Positions 18,475 through 27,619 of a stretch of DNA of 64,000 nucleotides are shown one piece after another (position 1 is the stretch's first letter; every line of letters begins with the position of its first letter). The stretch is from Szabonella alba (GTDB taxonomy: Bacteria; Pseudomonadota; Alphaproteobacteria; Rhodobacterales; Rhodobacteraceae): assembly GCF_016765775.1 (NCBI RefSeq), contig NZ_JAESVN010000001.1:806001-870000 (forward strand), read 5' to 3'. The notes under the pieces are model-generated. The model searched no databases, was not told the origin of the DNA, and saw nothing but the letters and a program-made list of their open reading frames with translations. The translations under genes were made by a program, and so were the position numbers.

Positions 18475-19467
18475 ATGGGTGATGCGGTGAAATGGGGCAT
18501 TCTGGGGGCGTCGAAATTTGCCCGTGAATTCATGGGGCCCGCGATCCATGCGGCCCATGGCGCCGACCTGCTGGCGCTGGCGACCTCGGACCCGGCCAAG
18601 GCTGACCCGTTCCGGGCGTTCTGCCCCGGTATCCGGATCCATGACAGCTATGACGCGCTGCTGGCCGATCCTGAAATCGAGGCGGTCTATATTCCGCTGC
18701 CCAATCATCTGCATGTCGACTGGACGCTGAAGGCGGCGGCAGCGGGCAAGCATGTGCTGTGCGAGAAACCCATCGCCCTGAGGGGCGCGGATTTCGACCG
18801 GCTGATCACGGCGCGGGAGGCGTCGGGGCGTCTGATCGCCGAGGCCTATATGATCGTGCATCACCCGCAATGGATCCGTGCTGCGGAACTGGTGCAGGGC
18901 GGAGCCATCGGGCGGCTGCGTCATGTCGATACGGTGTTCTGCTACAACAATCCCGACCCTGCCAATATCCGCAACCGCGCCGATGCGATGGGGGGCGGGA
19001 TCCGCGATATCGGGGTCTATACCTATGGCGGCGCGCGATTTGTCACCGGGGCCGAGCCTGACGACCTTCGCGCGCGCGTCATGACGGAAAAGGGGGTCGA
19101 TACATGGGCGCAGGTGACGGGCAGTTTTGCCGGGCCGATGGGGCGCTTCACCTATTCCGCGCTGACCTCGACCCGGCTGTTCCCCCGGCAGGAAATCGTC
19201 TTTCAGGGTGATGAGGGGCTGCTGCGGCTGACCGCGCCGTTCAATGCGCGGGTCTTTGGTGAGGCGCGGGTGGAACTGCACCGCCCGGGCCTGTCGGTCA
19301 CGACCGAGCGGTTTCCGGCGGTCAGCCAGTATGAATTGCAGGTCGCGGCCTTCTGCCGGTCGGTTCGCGATGGCGCAGCCTATCCCTGCCCGCTGGAGTT
19401 TTCGCGCGGCACGCAGGACATGATCGACCGGGTGTTCGATGCCGCCGAAGAAATCGCAGCGCCTTAG
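18475..19467 (+). CDS. Gfo/Idh/MocA family oxidoreductase
   Basis: NAD(P)-dependent sugar or cyclitol dehydrogenase, 330 residues. The N-terminal Rossmann motif is GILGASKFAREF (residues 8-19), the family's catalytic lysine lies in CEKPIAL near residue 98, and the C-terminal alpha/beta domain begins around 125 with AYMIVHHPQW. GGGIRDIGVYTYGGARF matches the dimeric-dihydrodiol/xylose-dehydrogenase branch. GAGAGCGAC precedes the ATG. Its stop shares a base with the GTG start of the next gene (TAGTG), so the two are translationally coupled; the partner suggests a role in surface or nucleotide sugar metabolism, but the substrate is open. Confidence 0.87.
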   Translation: MGDAVKWGILGASKFAREFMGPAIHAAHGADLLALATSDPAKADPFRAFCPGIRIHDSYDALLADPEIEAVYIPLPNHLHVDWTLKAAAAGKHVLCEKPIALRGADFDRLITAREASGRLIAEAYMIVHHPQWIRAAELVQGGAIGRLRHVDTVFCYNNPDPANIRNRADAMGGGIRDIGVYTYGGARFVTGAEPDDLRARVMTEKGVDTWAQVTGSFAGPMGRFTYSALTSTRLFPRQEIVFQGDEGLLRLTAPFNARVFGEARVELHRPGLSVTTERFPAVSQYELQVAAFCRSVRDGAAYPCPLEFSRGTQDMIDRVFDAAEEIAAP

Positions 19468-20414
19468 TGACGGGATTTGTCTTTCATCTTCCGGGATCGG
19501 TGCTGCGTGACCGCAGCCTGATGAAACCCTATTACGTCCGGCTGACCGAAGGGCTGGGCGCGCGTGGGTTCCCCCTGCGGCTGGTGGTGCATGACCGCGC
19601 CTGCCTGCTGGACCTCGTGGCACAGGACAGCGATTTCCACATTGTCGATCATGGATGGCAGCGCCATCCGCGCCTTCTGAACACAGGGATTGCCTATATC
19701 TATCCGTTCTGGAACCTTGACCCTTGGGGGATACGGGCGCATTCCTCGATTGTCGGCATGTCCTTTGATCCCGAAGCTGTGGATGCGGGTGCAGCTGCGG
19801 CATTTGCCGCCCGCCTGCGCCGTCGACTGTTGGAGGCGCGCAAGTCGCGCTATGAGCAGCCAGTGGCGGTGACGCCGGTCCCCCCGGGCTGCATTGCGGT
19901 TTTCCTGCAAGCCGAGGCGCATCGCGACGTGGCCGAGACCTGCCACCTGACGCTACGCCAGATGGTGCGGGGCCTGATCGCGCGTGACGATCCGCGCGCC
20001 ATTGTCATCAAGCCGCACCCTTTGGATACTGACCCAGACACCCGACGCTTTCTGCGCCGCATGGCGGGGCGCGATGCGCGGGTGCAGGTGCTGGAGGCGA
20101 ATATCCATGACATTCTGGCGCAGGCCTCTGTCACGGTGACGATCAATTCCGCCGTAGGTCTGGAAAGCCTGCTGCACCGAGTGCCGGTCGTGCTGTGTGG
20201 GCGCACCGATTTTCACCATGGCTGCCGCACCGCAACCGATGCCGCCAGCCTTGATGCCGAGATCGGCCAGGCGGCTGCCCGCCCGGTGCCGTTTGACGCC
20301 TATCTCTACTGGTACCTGGGGCTGAATTGTCTGAATGCGGGTAGCCCCCGGCTATTGGACGACTTTCTGGGCAGGGTGGCCGCGACCGGCTTTGGGATAT
20401 CGCAGGCGAAATGA
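19467..20414 (+). CDS. Capsule polysaccharide biosynthesis-type protein (KpsC/KpsS-like)
   Basis: The 315-residue protein resembles the KpsC/KpsS (capsule synthesis) family of cytoplasmic glycosyltransferases: IVIKPHPLD near residues 178-186 and the NSAVGLESLLHRVPVVLCG stretch near 230-249 are its hallmarks. No signal peptide or membrane helix is seen. Internal YYVRLTEGLGARG and HIVDHGW fit the first Rossmann half. The start is GTG overlapping the preceding stop. No other capsule genes are close, so it may act on a lone glycan. It is followed by pepF on the other strand. Confidence 0.65.
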   Translation: MTGFVFHLPGSVLRDRSLMKPYYVRLTEGLGARGFPLRLVVHDRACLLDLVAQDSDFHIVDHGWQRHPRLLNTGIAYIYPFWNLDPWGIRAHSSIVGMSFDPEAVDAGAAAAFAARLRRRLLEARKSRYEQPVAVTPVPPGCIAVFLQAEAHRDVAETCHLTLRQMVRGLIARDDPRAIVIKPHPLDTDPDTRRFLRRMAGRDARVQVLEANIHDILAQASVTVTINSAVGLESLLHRVPVVLCGRTDFHHGCRTATDAASLDAEIGQAAARPVPFDAYLYWYLGLNCLNAGSPRLLDDFLGRVAATGFGISQAK

Positions 20415-20510
20415 TCCACGACCTTCACGCTTGCGCCTCTGATCATGGCGCTGCGGATGCCTTTCGCCACCCCTCCTGTCGGAGGAGGGGAGGCAAGGGC
20501 AGAGAGGTTA

Positions 20511-22337
20511 TCAGTCCTCCATCGCCTCCAACTCGTCAATGAAGCCTGCGATCATCGACAGGCCCTTGTCCCAGAAGGCCGGGTCAGACAGGTCCAGCCC
20601 GAAGGGTGCGAGCAATTCGCGGTGATGTTTGGACCCACCCGCGGACAGAAGATCGAAATACTTCTCCTCGAACCCCGGCAGACCGTCCTCATAGGCGGCG
20701 TAAAGCGCATTCACCAGCCCGTCGCCGAACGCATAGGCATAGACGTAAAAGGGTGAATGCACGAAATGCGGGATATAGGCCCAGAAGGTTTCATAGCCTT
20801 CCATGAAATCGAAGGCCGGCCCTAGGCTTTCGGCCTGAACGCTCATCCACAGGGCGTTGATGTCATCGGGGGTCAGTTCGCCCTCGGCCCGCGCGGCATG
20901 CAGCTTGCATTCGAAATCATAGAACGCGATCTGCCGCACGACCGTATTGATCATGTCCTCGACCTTGCCGGCCAAAAGGGTGCGGCGTTCGGCAGTGGTT
21001 TTCGCGCCGTCCAGCAGCTTGCGGAAGGTCAGCATCTCACCAAAGACCGATGCGGTTTCGGCCAATGTCAGCGGTGTGGCCGACAAAAGCTCACCCTGCG
21101 CTGCGGCAAGGCGCTGATGCACACCGTGGCCCAGTTCATGCGCCAGAGTCATCACATCGCGCGGCTTGCCCAGATAATTGAGCATGACATAGGGATGCAC
21201 GGTGCTGACCGTCGGATGGGCAAAGGCACCGGGGGCCTTGCCCGGCTTCACGCCTGCGTCAATCCAGCCTTGGGTGAAGAAGGGCTCGGCGAGTTCGGCG
21301 AGTTTCGGGGAAAAGGCGGCATAGGCATCGGTGACGGTCCTGCGCGCCTCGTCCCAGTCCACAAGGCGCGGCGCATCCATCGGCAGGGGCGCGTTGCGGT
21401 CCCAGACCTGCAGCCGGTCAAGCCCCATCCATTTCGCCTTCAGCGCGTAATAGCGGTGGCTGAGGCGCGGATAGGCGGCGACGACCGCATTGCGCAGCGC
21501 CTCGACCACCTCGGGTTCGACATGGTTCGACAGATGCCGCCCATGCTGCGGGCTGGGCATCTTGCGCCAGCGGTCCTCGATGGCCTTTTCCTTGGCCAGC
21601 GTATTATGAACGCGCGAAAACAGCTTGATATGCTTGTCGAAGGTTTCGGCCAGCACCCGCGCTGCCGCCTCACGCCGGTTGCGGTCCGGATCGGTCAGCA
21701 GGTTCAACACCGCCTCAAGGTTCAGCGGCTCATCCTCGAACGGCAGGGCAAAGGTCAGCCCGGCCATGGTTTCATCGAACAGCCGGTTCCAGGCGGCGGC
21801 ACCGATGCTGGACTGGTCATGCAGGAACCGCTCCAGCTCATCCGATAACTGGTGCGGGCGCATGGCGCGCATGCGGTCAAAGACCGGGCGATAGCGGGCG
21901 AGATCGGCGTTTTGCGACAGCAGTTGATCAAGATGCGCATCGTCCAGCCGGTTGAATTCTAGGCTGAAAAACACCAGCGGCGTGGTGAAGGCGGTGATGC
22001 GGTCCTGCGCATCGGCCATGAATTTCGCGCGCTCGCTTTCCATCGTGTTCTGATAGTAGCGCAGCCCGGCATAGGACATGATGCGCCCGGCGGTGACGTC
22101 GATCGCCTCATAATCCTGCACGCAGGCCAGAAGGGCGTCGGCGTCCAGCGTGGCCAACTGCCCCTCATGGCGGGCAGCGAAATCGGTGCAGGCCGTTTCC
22201 AGCCAGCCCATGTCCCGGGTGAATTCCGGCGCATCGGGGGCGGGGTAAAGATCGCGCAGATCCCATTCCGGCAGCTTGCCAAAGCCCCCCGAACCGGTAC
22301 TGGCGTCGAAAACGGGGCGGGGCAGCGGCAGGGTCAT
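20511..22337 (-). CDS. pepF: Oligoendopeptidase F family M3 metallopeptidase
   Basis: Zinc endopeptidase that degrades oligopeptides in the cytoplasm. The 608-residue protein has the active site HELGHGVHQ (HExxH) in LAHELGHGVHQRLA, and about 30 residues later TLAETASVFGEM provides the third zinc ligand Glu. LGKPRDVMTLAHE precedes it, as in the M3B family. The start was set at the ATG after AAGGTGAG; an ATG 8 codons upstream has no ribosome site. The upstream region contains the 12-base sequence CCCCCGGGTTTC twice in direct order (22382-22393 and 22396-22407). Confidence 0.93.
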   Translation of the reverse strand: MTLPLPRPVFDASTGSGGFGKLPEWDLRDLYPAPDAPEFTRDMGWLETACTDFAARHEGQLATLDADALLACVQDYEAIDVTAGRIMSYAGLRYYQNTMESERAKFMADAQDRITAFTTPLVFFSLEFNRLDDAHLDQLLSQNADLARYRPVFDRMRAMRPHQLSDELERFLHDQSSIGAAAWNRLFDETMAGLTFALPFEDEPLNLEAVLNLLTDPDRNRREAAARVLAETFDKHIKLFSRVHNTLAKEKAIEDRWRKMPSPQHGRHLSNHVEPEVVEALRNAVVAAYPRLSHRYYALKAKWMGLDRLQVWDRNAPLPMDAPRLVDWDEARRTVTDAYAAFSPKLAELAEPFFTQGWIDAGVKPGKAPGAFAHPTVSTVHPYVMLNYLGKPRDVMTLAHELGHGVHQRLAAAQGELLSATPLTLAETASVFGEMLTFRKLLDGAKTTAERRTLLAGKVEDMINTVVRQIAFYDFECKLHAARAEGELTPDDINALWMSVQAESLGPAFDFMEGYETFWAYIPHFVHSPFYVYAYAFGDGLVNALYAAYEDGLPGFEEKYFDLLSAGGSKHHRELLAPFGLDLSDPAFWDKGLSMIAGFIDELEAMED

Positions 22338-22425
22338 CGTCTCACCTTCTGGATTGGTCATGACCCATCTAGGGGGAGGGTCCCCCGGGTTTCAACCCCC
22401 GGGTTTCCGTCACGCGCGGTCGCGC

Positions 22426-22692
22426 TCAATGTCCGTCGGCGGAAAGGTCGGGCGGCGCGTCGGGGGCTTTCGCGCCGCTGCGCGCGGCTTCCAGCGCGCG
22501 GACGACGAAATCCTGCCCGCGCCTTGCGGCCAGCCGGATGCGGATCGAGGTCATGAAGGCCTCTTGCAGCGTGGGAGACGAGGCGCCGACGATCCGGCCA
22601 ACCTTTTCATAGAACCGGTCGTCGTCAATCTCGTCCATCGCCGCAAGCGTGGCCTGTGCCAGATGGTCGCCCAGATCCTCGGCCACGCCCAT
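22426..22692 (-). CDS. Small protein of unknown function linked to an alpha/beta hydrolase
   Basis: The family is not recognised. The 88-residue soluble protein is mostly helical and acidic (MGVAEDLGDHLAQATLAAMDEIDDDRFYEK is its N-terminus, given here as MGVAEDLGDHL and MDEIDDDRFYEK). The start lies 3 bases after the stop of the hydrolase gene, so the two are co-transcribed. Good codon usage and the tight spacing support a real gene. Confidence 0.7.
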   Translation of the reverse strand: MGVAEDLGDHLAQATLAAMDEIDDDRFYEKVGRIVGASSPTLQEAFMTSIRIRLAARRGQDFVVRALEAARSGAKAPDAPPDLSADGH

Positions 22693-22695
22693 GGA

Positions 22696-23355
22696 TCAGC
22701 GCGACCCTTCGCCAAGACGGCGGCGGACATAATCCGAGACCGTGATGATCATCGGCGACATATGCGCCTCATCATCCTTGAAGAAGTGATCCGCCCCTTC
22801 GATCTGTTCATGGGTGACGGTGATGCCCTTCTGCTCATGCAGCTTGTTCACAAGGCTGACGGTATCTTTCGGCGGGGCCACCTTGTCGGCGCTGCCGTTG
22901 ATGACCAGTCCCGACGACGGGCAGGGCGCAAGGAAGGAGAAATCGTAAAGATTGGCCGGAGGTGAGACCGAGACGAAGCCGGTGATCTCGGGCCGCCGCA
23001 TCAGAAGCTGCATGCCGATCCAGGCGCCGAAGGAAAACCCCGCAACCCAGCAATGTTTCGAGTTCTGGTTCATCGATTGCAGGTAGTCCAGCGCCGAGGC
23101 GGCATCGGACAGTTCCCCAATACCCTGATCATATTCGCCCTGACTGCGCCCGACGCCGCGGAAGTTGAAGCGCAGCACGGTGAAGCCCAGATTGTAAAAG
23201 GCGTAATGCAGGTTGTAGACAACCTTGTTGTTCATCGTGCCGCCGAATTGCGGATGCGGATGCAGCACGATCGCAATCGGCGCGTCACGTTCCTTTTGCG
23301 GGTGGTAGCGACCTTCGAGACGGCCTTCGGGGCCAGCAAAGATGACTTCGGGCAT
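22696..23355 (-). CDS. Alpha/beta hydrolase, dienelactone-hydrolase-like
   Basis: The 219-residue protein is a compact alpha/beta hydrolase conserved in alphaproteobacteria. HPHPQFGGTMNN (residues 32-43) is the family mark; the nucleophile elbow is GFSFGAW with Ser as nucleophile, the acid is in NGSADKVAPP and the His in EGADHFF. RFNFRGVGRSQGEYD matches bacterial acyl-peptidase/carboxylesterase-like members. It starts 163 bases from the divergent iscR gene, next to the iron-sulfur locus, and is followed by a small co-transcribed gene. The substrate is unknown. Confidence 0.85.
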   Translation of the reverse strand: MPEVIFAGPEGRLEGRYHPQKERDAPIAIVLHPHPQFGGTMNNKVVYNLHYAFYNLGFTVLRFNFRGVGRSQGEYDQGIGELSDAASALDYLQSMNQNSKHCWVAGFSFGAWIGMQLLMRRPEITGFVSVSPPANLYDFSFLAPCPSSGLVINGSADKVAPPKDTVSLVNKLHEQKGITVTHEQIEGADHFFKDDEAHMSPMIITVSDYVRRRLGEGSR

Positions 23356-23411
23356 GGGTCCGCCTGTTTCCTTCCATCGCGGGCTTTGATAGACAGAGCC
23401 GGCGAAATAAC

Positions 23412-23426
23412 TTAGAACGATTCAAA
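23412..23426. promoter_or_regulatory. Irr-box-like element upstream of iscR/suf
   Basis: TTAGAA-CGA-TTCAAA (23412-23426) matches the iron-control element pattern TTAGAA-N3-TTCTAA of the alphaproteobacterial regulator Irr at 11 of 12 defined bases. It lies 93 bases before the iscR start. A second palindrome, CCTGCC-CC-GGCAGG (23472-23485), lies 34 bases before the ATG and may be the site of another regulator such as IscR itself. Both are inferred from sequence alone. Confidence 0.45.
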
Positions 23427-23518
23427 ACTGGCCGTCCTGAGACGCCAGAGATCCAATGCTGAGTTAAGCGGCCTGCCCCGGCAGGTCAATGGAGAAGCGG
23501 GAAAGGGAGGGCCGGGGC

Positions 23519-23980
23519 ATGAAACTCTCGACAAAAGGGCGCTATGCGATGGTGGCGCTGGTCGATCTTGCGATGGCCGGCAGGGAGGACCTTGTGTCAC
23601 TGGCCGCGATATCAAAACGTCAGGATATCTCGCTGCCCTATCTGGAGCAGCTTTTCGTGAAACTGCGCCGTGCCGGGCTGGTCGAGGCGGTGCGGGGGCC
23701 GGGGGGCGGCTATCGTCTGGCCCGTCCGCCTGTCGAGATCCGTGTCAGCGAGATCATGGAAGCGGTGGAAGAAACGGTGAATGCGATGCATTCCGGGGCA
23801 GGGGCCTCGGGCGGTGTTTCGGGAACCCGGGCGCAAAGCATGTCGAACCGCCTGTGGGAGGGGCTTGCGGCGCATGTCTATGTCTTCCTGCATCAGACGC
23901 GGCTTTCGGATGTGATCGGCAACGGGATGAAACCCTGTCCAGCGGTTCCGGCCCTGTTCCGGGTCGTGGATGAGGACTGA
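23519..23980 (+). CDS. iscR: Rrf2-family iron-sulfur regulator IscR with non-canonical cluster ligation
   Basis: Transcription regulator of iron-sulfur cluster synthesis, 153 residues. The winged helix-turn-helix is typical (MKLSTKGRYAMVALVDLA start, ISLPYLEQLFVKLRRAGLV recognition helix, VRGPGGGYRLARP wing). The loop that in E. coli holds Cys92, Cys98 and Cys104 reads AMHSGAGASGGVSGTRAQS here and has none; the only cysteine is Cys140 in GMKPCPAVP. Rhodobacter sphaeroides IscR is known to lack the classical ligands and still bind a cluster, so this is a family trait. GGGAGG precedes the ATG; an upstream in-frame ATG is less likely. It heads the suf genes. Confidence 0.92.
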   Translation: MKLSTKGRYAMVALVDLAMAGREDLVSLAAISKRQDISLPYLEQLFVKLRRAGLVEAVRGPGGGYRLARPPVEIRVSEIMEAVEETVNAMHSGAGASGGVSGTRAQSMSNRLWEGLAAHVYVFLHQTRLSDVIGNGMKPCPAVPALFRVVDED

Positions 23981-24006
23981 CCGGCGCGGTGGGTGAACCG
24001 GGGCAG

Positions 24007-24085
24007 GGGGGCTGTCTGCCCCCCCGCCCCGTTTGCAGGCAAACGGGGCGCCCCCCGGAGGATATTTTCAAACAGGTGAAACGGC
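24007..24085 (+). repeat. Dispersed intergenic repeat, copy 2, with a 12-base stem
   Basis: GGGGGGC-TGTCT-GCCCCCC is followed by CGCCCCGTTTGC (24025-24036) and GCAAACGGGGCG (24039-24050), a perfect 12-base inverted repeat, then CCCCCCGGAGGATATTTTC and AAACAGGTGAAACGG. It lies between iscR and the nifS-like gene, inside the putative operon, and may attenuate transcription or stabilise the iscR mRNA end. Confidence 0.7.
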
Positions 24086-24097
24086 AGGGAACGGGAC

Positions 24098-25147
24098 GTG
24101 AGCGGGCGCAGCTATCTCGACTGGAATGCGACGACGCCGCTGCGCCCCGAGGCGCGGGCGGCCATGGTCGCGGCGATGGATGTTCCGGGCAATCCATCCT
24201 CGGTCCATGCCGAGGGCCGGGCGGCCAAGGCGTTGCTGGAACGGGCGCGGGCGCAGGTGGCTGCGGCATTGGGGGCCTCGGCGGCCGATATCGTCTTTAC
24301 CGGCTCGGCAACCGAGGCGGCGGCCATGGCCGCCGTGGGCCGCGCGCTGTCCTGTGGGGCGGTGGAACATGATGCGGTGCTGGCGGTCTGCAATCCCGAT
24401 CTGGCGGTGACGCCTGCGGGCCGGGTGATCGTGCCGGATCCGGGACAGGCCGCGCTGCAACTGGCCAATTCCGAAACCGGCGTGATGCAGGACCTGCCGC
24501 CGGGGCTGGCGCTGTCGGATCTGACGCAGGGTTTCGGCAAGGTGGCCTTTGCCTTTGACTGGCTGGGGATCGAGGCGGGGATCGTCTCGGCGCATAAGCT
24601 GGGCGGGCCGAAGGGGGTGGGCGCGCTGGTGCTGCGGCGGGGCCTCGACCTTCCGGCGCTGATCCGGGGCGGCGGGCAGGAAATGGGCCGTCGCGCGGGC
24701 ACCGAGAACCTGATCGGCATTGCCGGTTTCGCCGCTGCGGCCGAGGCGGCGGCGCGGGATCTGGCCGATGGGGTCTGGGACCGGGTTGCCGAACTTAGAA
24801 ATATTCTAGAAAAGGCATTGGCATCTGCTGCGGATGGGACTATTTTTGTCGGGAAAGAGGCGGCAAGGCTTCCCAATACGCTTTGCCTGATGACCCCCGG
24901 CTGGAAAGGGGAGACGCAGGTGATGCAGATGGATCTGGCGGGATTCGCAATCTCGGCAGGGTCGGCCTGTTCGTCCGGCAAGGTCCGGGCAAGCCGCGTG
25001 CTGACGGCCATGGGCCATGATGCGGATCACGCCGCTTCGGCGATCCGCGTCTCGCTGGGGGCCGATACGACCGAGGACGATGTGCTGCGCTTTGCCGATG
25101 CCTGGCTTGCCGCCGCGAAACGATACCGCAGCCGCGCTGCGGGCTGA
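24098..25147 (+). CDS. Cysteine desulfurase, NifS/IscS type
   Basis: PLP enzyme that releases sulfur from cysteine for cluster assembly. The 349-residue protein starts [15 protein letters not shown]; the PLP lysine is in [12 protein letters not shown] and the sulfur-carrying loop cysteine is in [18 protein letters not shown], the long loop of class I desulfurases. It is distinct from the class II SufS at the end of the locus. The start is GTG after GGAACGGGAC. The stretch NSETGVMQD binds PLP. Two desulfurases in one suf locus are seen in related bacteria. Confidence 0.92.
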   Translation: MSGRSYLDWNATTPLRPEARAAMVAAMDVPGNPSSVHAEGRAAKALLERARAQVAAALGASAADIVFTGSATEAAAMAAVGRALSCGAVEHDAVLAVCNPDLAVTPAGRVIVPDPGQAALQLANSETGVMQDLPPGLALSDLTQGFGKVAFAFDWLGIEAGIVSAHKLGGPKGVGALVLRRGLDLPALIRGGGQEMGRRAGTENLIGIAGFAAAAEAAARDLADGVWDRVAELRNILEKALASAADGTIFVGKEAARLPNTLCLMTPGWKGETQVMQMDLAGFAISAGSACSSGKVRASRVLTAMGHDADHAASAIRVSLGADTTEDDVLRFADAWLAAAKRYRSRAAG

Positions 25148-25185
25148 CAACCGATCACCGGGCCCGGCCCGGAAGGAGAGACCGA

Positions 25186-26715
25186 ATGACCGCCATGGAC
25201 CAGATCGAGCTTGAAGTGCGCGAAGGCGTTGATCGTGAGACGATCGAAACCGTGCAGGCCATGGCCGGCAAATACAAACACGGCTGGGAAACCGAGATCG
25301 AGACGGAATATGCGCCGAAAGGGCTGAACGAGGATATCGTGCGGCTGATTTCGGAAAAGAACGGTGAGCCGGACTGGATGCTGGACTGGCGGCTGGCGGC
25401 GTTCCGGCGCTGGCAGCAGATGGAAGAACCCCGCTGGGCGATGCTCAACTACCCCGAGATCGACTATCAGGATCAGTATTACTATGCCCGTCCGAAAAGC
25501 ATGGCCGAAAAGCCCAAAAGCCTTGATGACGTGGATCCCAAGTTGCTGGCAACCTACAAGAAGCTGGGGATCCCGCTGAAGGAACAGATGATTCTGGCCG
25601 GGGTCGAGGGGGCCGAAGCGCTTAGCGAGGCGCCGCGCAAGGTGGCGGTGGATGCGGTGTTCGATTCGGTGTCGGTCGGCACCACCTTCAAGGCTGAACT
25701 GGCCCGGGCGGGCGTGATCTTCTGTTCCTTCTCCGAGGCCGTGCGCGAGCATCCCGAACTGGTGAAAAAATATCTGGGCTCGGTCGTGCCGCAATCGGAC
25801 AATTTCTTTGCCACGCTGAATTCGGCGGTCTTTTCCGACGGTTCCTTCGTCTATATCCCCGAGGGCGTGCGCTGCCCGATGGAACTGTCGACCTATTTCC
25901 GGATCAATGCCGAAAATACCGGACAGTTCGAACGCACCCTGATCGTGGCCGAAAAAGGCAGTTATGTCAGCTATCTGGAAGGCTGCACCGCGCCCAAGCG
26001 CGACACCCATCAGTTGCATGCGGCGGTGGTCGAGATCGTTATTCTGGAGGATGCGGAGGTCAAGTATTCCACCGTGCAGAACTGGTATCCGGGCGATGAG
26101 GAAGGCCGGGGCGGGATCTACAATTTCGTCACCAAGCGGGCCGATTGCCGGGGCGACCGGGCCAAGGTGATGTGGACGCAGGTTGAAACCGGATCGGCGA
26201 TCACCTGGAAATACCCGTCCTGCATCCTGCGCGGCGATGACAGCCAAGGGGAATTCTATTCCATCGCGATTGCCAACAATGCCCAGCAGGCCGATACCGG
26301 CACCAAGATGGTGCATCTGGGCAAGCGCACCAAAAGCCGGATCGTGTCCAAGGGCATTTCGGCGGGCCGGGCGCAGAACACCTATCGCGGGCTGGTCTCG
26401 ATGCATCCGAAGGCCAAGGAAAGCCGCAACTATACCCAATGCGACAGCCTGCTGATCGGCGATAAATGCGGCGCGCATACCGTGCCCTATATCGAGGTGA
26501 AGAACAATTCGAGCCGGGTCGAGCATGAGGCGACGACCTCGAAGGTCGATGACGATCAGCTGTTCTATTGCCGCTCACGCGGGATGGATGAGGAAGAGGC
26601 GGTCGCGCTGGTCGTGAACGGGTTCTGCAAGGAGGTGCTGCAGGCGCTTCCGATGGAGTTCGCGATGGAGGCGCAGGCGCTGGTGGCCATCAGCCTTGAG
26701 GGTTCGGTGGGCTGA
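25186..26715 (+). CDS. sufB: Fe-S cluster assembly scaffold SufB
   Basis: Core scaffold subunit of the SufBC2D complex, 509 residues. Family motifs seen include [26 protein letters not shown]-type [39 protein letters not shown], and the C-terminal catalytic region [19 protein letters not shown] with the conserved Cys/His/Glu residues for cluster formation. AAGGAG precedes the ATG. The gene follows the desulfurase by 38 bases and is separated from sufC by two methyltransferase-like genes. Confidence 0.97.
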   Translation: MTAMDQIELEVREGVDRETIETVQAMAGKYKHGWETEIETEYAPKGLNEDIVRLISEKNGEPDWMLDWRLAAFRRWQQMEEPRWAMLNYPEIDYQDQYYYARPKSMAEKPKSLDDVDPKLLATYKKLGIPLKEQMILAGVEGAEALSEAPRKVAVDAVFDSVSVGTTFKAELARAGVIFCSFSEAVREHPELVKKYLGSVVPQSDNFFATLNSAVFSDGSFVYIPEGVRCPMELSTYFRINAENTGQFERTLIVAEKGSYVSYLEGCTAPKRDTHQLHAAVVEIVILEDAEVKYSTVQNWYPGDEEGRGGIYNFVTKRADCRGDRAKVMWTQVETGSAITWKYPSCILRGDDSQGEFYSIAIANNAQQADTGTKMVHLGKRTKSRIVSKGISAGRAQNTYRGLVSMHPKAKESRNYTQCDSLLIGDKCGAHTVPYIEVKNNSSRVEHEATTSKVDDDQLFYCRSRGMDEEEAVALVVNGFCKEVLQALPMEFAMEAQALVAISLEGSVG

Positions 26716-26746
26716 AGGCCCGTCGCGGAAAAGGGGATCGGGTCAC

Positions 26747-27619
26747 ATGGCGGAAGGGGCGAAGGCACGGCTTGCCTGGCTGGCGCAGCGCATCGCGCCG
26801 GCCCGCCCCCTGCGCATTGCCGATGTGGGGGCCAATCCGCTGGGCAAACCGCCCTATCTGCCGCTGTTGCGCGCCGGATTGGCCGAGGTCTGGGGCTTTG
26901 AACCCGATCCGCTGGCCCTTGCCCGGCTGGACCGGACCGATCCGGCGGTGCATGTGCTGCCCCATGCGGTGGGGCGGGGCGGGGTGGCCGATTTCCATGC
27001 CTATCCGGCCTCGGAAATGTCCTCGCTCTACCCGCTCAGCGCGGCGGCAATCGGCTATCTGGGGCATTTCCGGCGCCATCTGGGAACCGAGACGCGCAGC
27101 CGGATCGAGACCCACAGGCTGGATGACATGGACGACCTGCCGCGCCTCGATCTGTTGAAGATGGATGCGCAGGGGGCCGAACTGGCAGTGCTTGAGGGCG
27201 CGCGTGACCGGCTGACCGGGGCGGTGGCGGTGGTCACCGAAATGCGGTTTTACCAGCTTTATGACGGTGAACCAGCGCTATGGGAACTGGACCGCGCGCT
27301 GCGCGAACAGGGCTTCGTTCTGCACCGTTTCCTGCATCAGAAAACCCGGATGCTGCATCATTCGCAGCGGGCCCGGGTCGATGCGCGGGCCATAGGGTCG
27401 CAATTGATTGATGGGGATGCGGTTTATATCCGCCGTTTTGAGGATCGCGCGGCTTGGGATGACGCGCAGATTGCGGCGCTGGCGCTTCTGGCCTGCGGGG
27501 TCTTCGGCAGTGAGGATCTGGTGCTGCTATGCCTTGACGAACTGGCCGCGCGGGGGCGGGTGAAGCCGAAGGTCGCGGCGGCCTATGCGGATATGCTGCC
27601 GCAGGCGGTGCCGGCATGA
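26747..27619 (+). CDS. FkbM-family SAM-dependent methyltransferase
   Basis: Putative O-methyltransferase, 290 residues. The SAM motif I is LRIADVGANPLGKPPYL (residues 22-38), the acidic loop is VWGFEPDPLALARLD, and the FkbM hallmark DLLKMDAQGAELAVLEGA lies near 140-157. No signal peptide. The C-terminal 60 residues are helical and unassigned. The start is the ATG after AAGGGGATCGGG; longer in-frame reading back into sufB is unlikely. Its stop overlaps the next start (ATGA). Position between sufB and sufC is unusual for Suf systems in general and the target is unknown. Confidence 0.82.
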   Translation: MAEGAKARLAWLAQRIAPARPLRIADVGANPLGKPPYLPLLRAGLAEVWGFEPDPLALARLDRTDPAVHVLPHAVGRGGVADFHAYPASEMSSLYPLSAAAIGYLGHFRRHLGTETRSRIETHRLDDMDDLPRLDLLKMDAQGAELAVLEGARDRLTGAVAVVTEMRFYQLYDGEPALWELDRALREQGFVLHRFLHQKTRMLHHSQRARVDARAIGSQLIDGDAVYIRRFEDRAAWDDAQIAALALLACGVFGSEDLVLLCLDELAARGRVKPKVAAAYADMLPQAVPA

